From positions 186,001 to 250,000 of the forward strand of contig JBFWNR010000001.1 in the NCBI GenBank assembly GCA_050250955.1: a stretch of DNA of 64,000 bases, given 5' to 3'. The notes beneath the pieces were generated by a model. The model saw only the letters and a program-made list of their open reading frames with translations, was not told where the DNA came from and made no database searches. Position numbers and translations under genes: made by a program. This stretch comes from CAWAYR01 sp050250955 (GTDB taxonomy: Bacteria > Acidobacteriota > Vicinamibacteria > Vicinamibacterales > UBA2999). Every line of letters begins with the position of its first letter. The stretch's first letter is position 1. Below, in pieces: positions 61,144 to 64,000 of the stretch.

Positions 61144-61162
61144 TCGGACGCAAATCGTCCGA
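61144..61162 (+). promoter_or_regulatory. Perfect hairpin between the micro-ORF and the HD-GYP gene
   Basis: TCGGACG-CAAAT-CGTCCGA forms a seven-base stem and five-base loop, three bases after the nonapeptide stop and 11 bases before the HD-GYP start. A second TCGGACG at 61060-61066 could pair with the same right arm instead. No T-tract follows, so this is not a simple terminator; attenuation is possible. Confidence 0.5.
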
Positions 61163-61173
61163 TACGTCGCGAT

Positions 61174-63501
61174 GTGAGCGCCATACGCGCCTCGCGAATC
61201 GGCCAAGCCTACCTGCTGGCAGTACCGGCGGTAGGCTTGTGTATTTTGGGATGGGCCCTCTACGATCTCGTTAGCGCCCCACCCCGGCCCGCTTGGATGG
61301 CCCTGCCCGCTCTTGCGGCCTTGACGGGCTCATTCACCTTCCGGATCCCTGGTTCCGTCGTCCGCCTCACTGTAGCGGAACCAATCATCTTCACGGCTAC
61401 CCTCCTATATGGGCCTGCTGCGGGGACTGTGTCTGCCGCAATCGATGCAATCGCGATGTCCCTTCGAATGGGCCGGCAGCTTCGCACAGCCCATCGCCTG
61501 GCGTTCAATGTGGCCCTGCTCTCGATTTCAATCTGGCCCGCTTCACTAGCATTCTTTGCACTGACAAGCATCGATCCGCGGCAGCCGATCTACTCGTCAC
61601 TCGCAAGCTTCATAGGACCGCTGTATGTATTTTCCGCCTGCGTATTTGCTACAAACAGCGCTCTCCTTGCGATCGCTCTTGCGATCGAACGCGGCGTAAA
61701 CCCTTTTCTTATATGGCGCCAACAGTTTTCATGGGTTTCAACCAGCTACTTTGCGAGCGCGTCAATCGCCGCCTTGCTCGTCGTATATGGTCCGTCCATC
61801 GACGCCGCTCTGATCGCTGTACTTACGCCGCTTCTACTCGTCTCATACCTCGTATTCAAGACGACTGTTGGCCGTCTCGACGATGCCAACAAACATCTCG
61901 CCGAGGTAAACACCCTATACCTCTCGACTATCGAAACGCTTGCAATGGCCATCGACGCCAAGGACCAAGTTACCCACGGCCACATCAGACGCGTGCAACG
62001 ATTTGCGGTCGGCCTGGCTCGCCGCTTGGGTGTCGATGATGAACGCCAACTGCGCGCTATTGAAGCTGCGGCACTACTTCACGACATGGGAAAGCTAGCG
62101 ATTCCTGAATTCATTCTGAACAAGCCTGGCCGGCTAACGCCGGGAGAGTTTGACGTAATGAAGACTCACGCTGCTCTCGGCGCGGACATTCTGTCGGCGA
62201 TACAATTCCCGTACCCTGTAGTGCCAATCGTCAGACACCATCATGAGAACTGGGATGGCACCGGCTATCCCGATGGGATTAGCGGCGTTGCGATACCGAT
62301 AGGTGCCAGGATTCTCTCGGTCGTGGACTGCTATGACGCTCTTACGTCGGACCGTCCCTACCGGCCGGCCATGACTGACGAAAGGGCGATCGCCATCCTG
62401 GTCGAGCGGCGCGGCACAATGTACGACCCCTTGGTGGTCGACACCTTTATCCGTGAGCAGCAGAACCTCAGGACAGAGGTAGCTCAGGCGGTCGTGTCGA
62501 CTTCTGGACCTCCAACACAAGCCCCACCACTACTCGTCGCTGCACAAGCAGCCGTGCCCGACGATCGCGGCGAGCTCTTCTGCACGCTCGAACTACTGAC
62601 AACCCTTACTCCGCTTATAGACTCACGAGACTTGGACTTAACTGGGCGCAGGGTCACAAGTCAACTACGCCAGGTCATCGGATTCGATACTGCTGCGATC
62701 TACGTAGTGGACCCGTCTTCCTTGTCCCTGCGGTGCAAGTTTGCCGACGGCTCGTTGACGGCGCGCCTACTGGGACTCTCCATCCCGATGGCGGAACAGC
62801 TGACTGGCTGGGTTGCCGCACATCGCACATCGGTATGGAACTCCGACTCAGCGCTCGACTTGACAAATTCCGTCGAGACTTCTATTTCACTTGCTTCGAG
62901 CTTTCCCCTATGCGATGAGGGAACCGTGCGTGGCGTTCTGACGCTGTACGCAGATCGAAGTGACGAAGTCACTCTGTCGCAACGGCGTGCGATCGAGCTA
63001 GTTCTTCCCGCCCTAGGCAGCGGGCTCGCAAGCGCGATGACCCAGCGCGGCCGAGGAGCCGACTGCCGTGAACCAGCATTACAAGATGTGGCCCTAAGCC
63101 TGTTGGATGCTCTGCTCTCTCACGATCGACTGAGTCAGGATGCCTCGGCACGAGTTGCCATCCTCGCTATCTCAGTTGCCGCCATACGCAGTGACATCCG
63201 AGCCGGTGGCCCAGATCACGTCGAGCACTCAATCTCGGAGCTCGTTGCTGCACTCCAATGCCAGGATGAGCACTCGATAACGATAAGGCTCACAGACGCC
63301 GTGTTGCTGGTATGCGTCCAAGGGTCGCAGTGGCGGGCGAGCGTAGAGTCAGCGGTGCAATCGGCGATGAGCAGCAAAGCACTTCAAACGGCTTCGTGCA
63401 CGCACTTGTGGATTGATGCCCCTCAACTGCTGCAAGACTTTGCGCGACGAGCCTTGGCCTCGGGACGCCTCCCGCACGGCACACGCCCAAGCGTTCACTA
63501 G
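61174..63501 (+). CDS. Membrane HD-GYP domain protein with GAF domain
   Basis: Protein of 775 residues. Residues about 8-228 hold seven to eight hydrophobic segments, resembling a MASE-type sensor. A short coiled linker (DDANKHLAEVNTLYLSTIE) leads to the HD-GYP domain: HGHIRRV near 268, LLHDMGKLAIP (His303, Asp304), HHHENWDGTGYPDGI (GYP at 364-366) and VVDCYDALTSDRPYR. Residues about 485-640 look like a GAF domain. The active-site set is intact, so cyclic-di-GMP hydrolysis is likely. GTG start. DNA is AT-richer than the housekeeping genes. The next gene starts three bases after its stop. Confidence 0.88.
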   Translation: MSAIRASRIGQAYLLAVPAVGLCILGWALYDLVSAPPRPAWMALPALAALTGSFTFRIPGSVVRLTVAEPIIFTATLLYGPAAGTVSAAIDAIAMSLRMGRQLRTAHRLAFNVALLSISIWPASLAFFALTSIDPRQPIYSSLASFIGPLYVFSACVFATNSALLAIALAIERGVNPFLIWRQQFSWVSTSYFASASIAALLVVYGPSIDAALIAVLTPLLLVSYLVFKTTVGRLDDANKHLAEVNTLYLSTIETLAMAIDAKDQVTHGHIRRVQRFAVGLARRLGVDDERQLRAIEAAALLHDMGKLAIPEFILNKPGRLTPGEFDVMKTHAALGADILSAIQFPYPVVPIVRHHHENWDGTGYPDGISGVAIPIGARILSVVDCYDALTSDRPYRPAMTDERAIAILVERRGTMYDPLVVDTFIREQQNLRTEVAQAVVSTSGPPTQAPPLLVAAQAAVPDDRGELFCTLELLTTLTPLIDSRDLDLTGRRVTSQLRQVIGFDTAAIYVVDPSSLSLRCKFADGSLTARLLGLSIPMAEQLTGWVAAHRTSVWNSDSALDLTNSVETSISLASSFPLCDEGTVRGVLTLYADRSDEVTLSQRRAIELVLPALGSGLASAMTQRGRGADCREPALQDVALSLLDALLSHDRLSQDASARVAILAISVAAIRSDIRAGGPDHVEHSISELVAALQCQDEHSITIRLTDAVLLVCVQGSQWRASVESAVQSAMSSKALQTASCTHLWIDAPQLLQDFARRALASGRLPHGTRPSVH

Positions 63502-63503
63502 CC

Positions 63504-64000
63504 GTGACATCTGACATCGAGGCCCTCGTTGCTGCCGGGCGCCATCGGGAGGCACTGGCGGCTCTCGCTCTTCGCAGAGAGCGCACTGTTGAGCAACAAC
63601 TGATTCGAGCAGAGCTTGAAGCATCGGCCGGGAACCGCCAGGATGCCTACGACCAAGCTCGGCAGCTCTTCCAGCGCGAGCTATCCGCTGCCCAGAGAAT
63701 TCGATTGCTACTGCTTTCGGGCCGAATCGACTTCTATTTTGGGCGGCACTCTGCCGCACACTCCCAACTGAAGAATTCACTCCAAGTGGCTCAGTCGACG
63801 GGCGATCCTCACTTGTTGAGCATGGCCTTGGGTGGGTTGGTCGATTGCTTGTTTCATTTCGAGAGTTTCGAGAGCGGCCTTGCTCATCTGAATGGCTTCA
63901 AGCGCGCCGCAATTCGCTCCGGTCGACCAGACGACTTGTTTACGCTGCGTCTACTCCTGGCGGAGGCCGAACATAAGGCTGGCCGCTCGCATCGTGCTGT
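63504..64000 (+). CDS. TPR-like helical protein (partial, runs off window)
   Basis: About 165 residues are visible from a GTG two bases after the HD-GYP stop; no stop occurs before the window edge. The sequence is helical with TPR-like spacing (ALVAAGRHREALAALALRR, GNRQDAYDQARQLFQREL, GRHSAAHSQLKNSLQVAQ). No signal peptide is seen. It resembles in style, though not closely in sequence, the helical part of the winged-helix protein at 31.5 kb. Co-transcription with the HD-GYP gene suggests an adaptor or regulator role. Confidence 0.72.
   Translation, partial: MTSDIEALVAAGRHREALAALALRRERTVEQQLIRAELEASAGNRQDAYDQARQLFQRELSAAQRIRLLLLSGRIDFYFGRHSAAHSQLKNSLQVAQSTGDPHLLSMALGGLVDCLFHFESFESGLAHLNGFKRAAIRSGRPDDLFTLRLLLAEAEHKAGRSHRA

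Overview
The window is a strongly GC-rich, gene-dense bacterial chromosome segment. An outer membrane is implied by lpxC, many lipoprotein and signal-peptide genes and a Bat/MoxR envelope locus. The mix of FG-GAP/ASPIC proteins, DinB-like, VOC and IPT/TIG proteins, a PilT-like ATPase with a small partner gene, and a subtilase with a Trp-rich repeat tail best fits Acidobacteriota, probably a Vicinamibacteria-like lineage. That placement is inferred from gene content, not from a marker tree.

Layout. 1-10.6 kb: the xerC-trmFO and topA-dprA parts of a widely conserved cluster, all on the minus strand, split by a cassette of five unrelated genes (collagen-like protein, M24 peptidase, DinB-like protein, crystallin-fold protein, three-repeat protein). 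10.7-15.6 kb: a TPR/lipoprotein pair, then rplU-rpmA-obgE-nadD-rsfS-comF. 15.5-17.4 kb: tmk and lysA on the minus strand. 17.5-20.1 kb: a tight operon of ECF sigma factor, STAS protein, 89-residue protein and a radical SAM protein of unusual domain order. 20.1-31.6 kb: a gene-free stretch, an N-acyl-D-amino-acid deacylase-like amidohydrolase, a PilT-like ATPase pair, VOC and FG-GAP genes, an mhqO/mhqD-like pair, a sodium:solute symporter and an M28 peptidase relative. 31.5-34.2 kb: an AT-richer island with a winged-helix/TPR regulator and two small envelope proteins. 34.3-40.3 kb: a six-gene MoxR-DUF58-BatD-VWA operon read leftward. 40.4-44.4 kb: lpxC, with a clear intrinsic terminator, and uvrA. 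44.8-54 kb: exported proteins (bulb-lectin lipase, PQQ-like propeller, lipoproteins, NlpC/P60, MtgA, M48 peptidase). 54.1-58.8 kb: a peptide ABC importer lacking ATPase genes, plus an aldolase of the DapA family.

The most unusual region is 59.0-64.0 kb. A small excisionase-type HTH gene precedes an exported subtilase whose last 120 residues are exactly twenty hexapeptides of the type SIIWGD. Sixty bases after its stop is a nine-residue reading frame, MRKLIIWED, that repeats the hexad. It is followed at once by a perfect hairpin, then by a membrane HD-GYP/GAF protein and a TPR-like protein that runs off the window. DNA after 61 kb is AT-richer than the housekeeping regions. This is the best candidate for an undescribed system: a repeat-bearing exported protease, a short echo peptide and a cyclic-di-GMP-type signalling protein in one locus.

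The large open frames lying opposite real genes (for example opposite topA and uvrA) are artefacts of high GC and were left out. No rRNA, tRNA, CRISPR array or insertion sequence was recognised.
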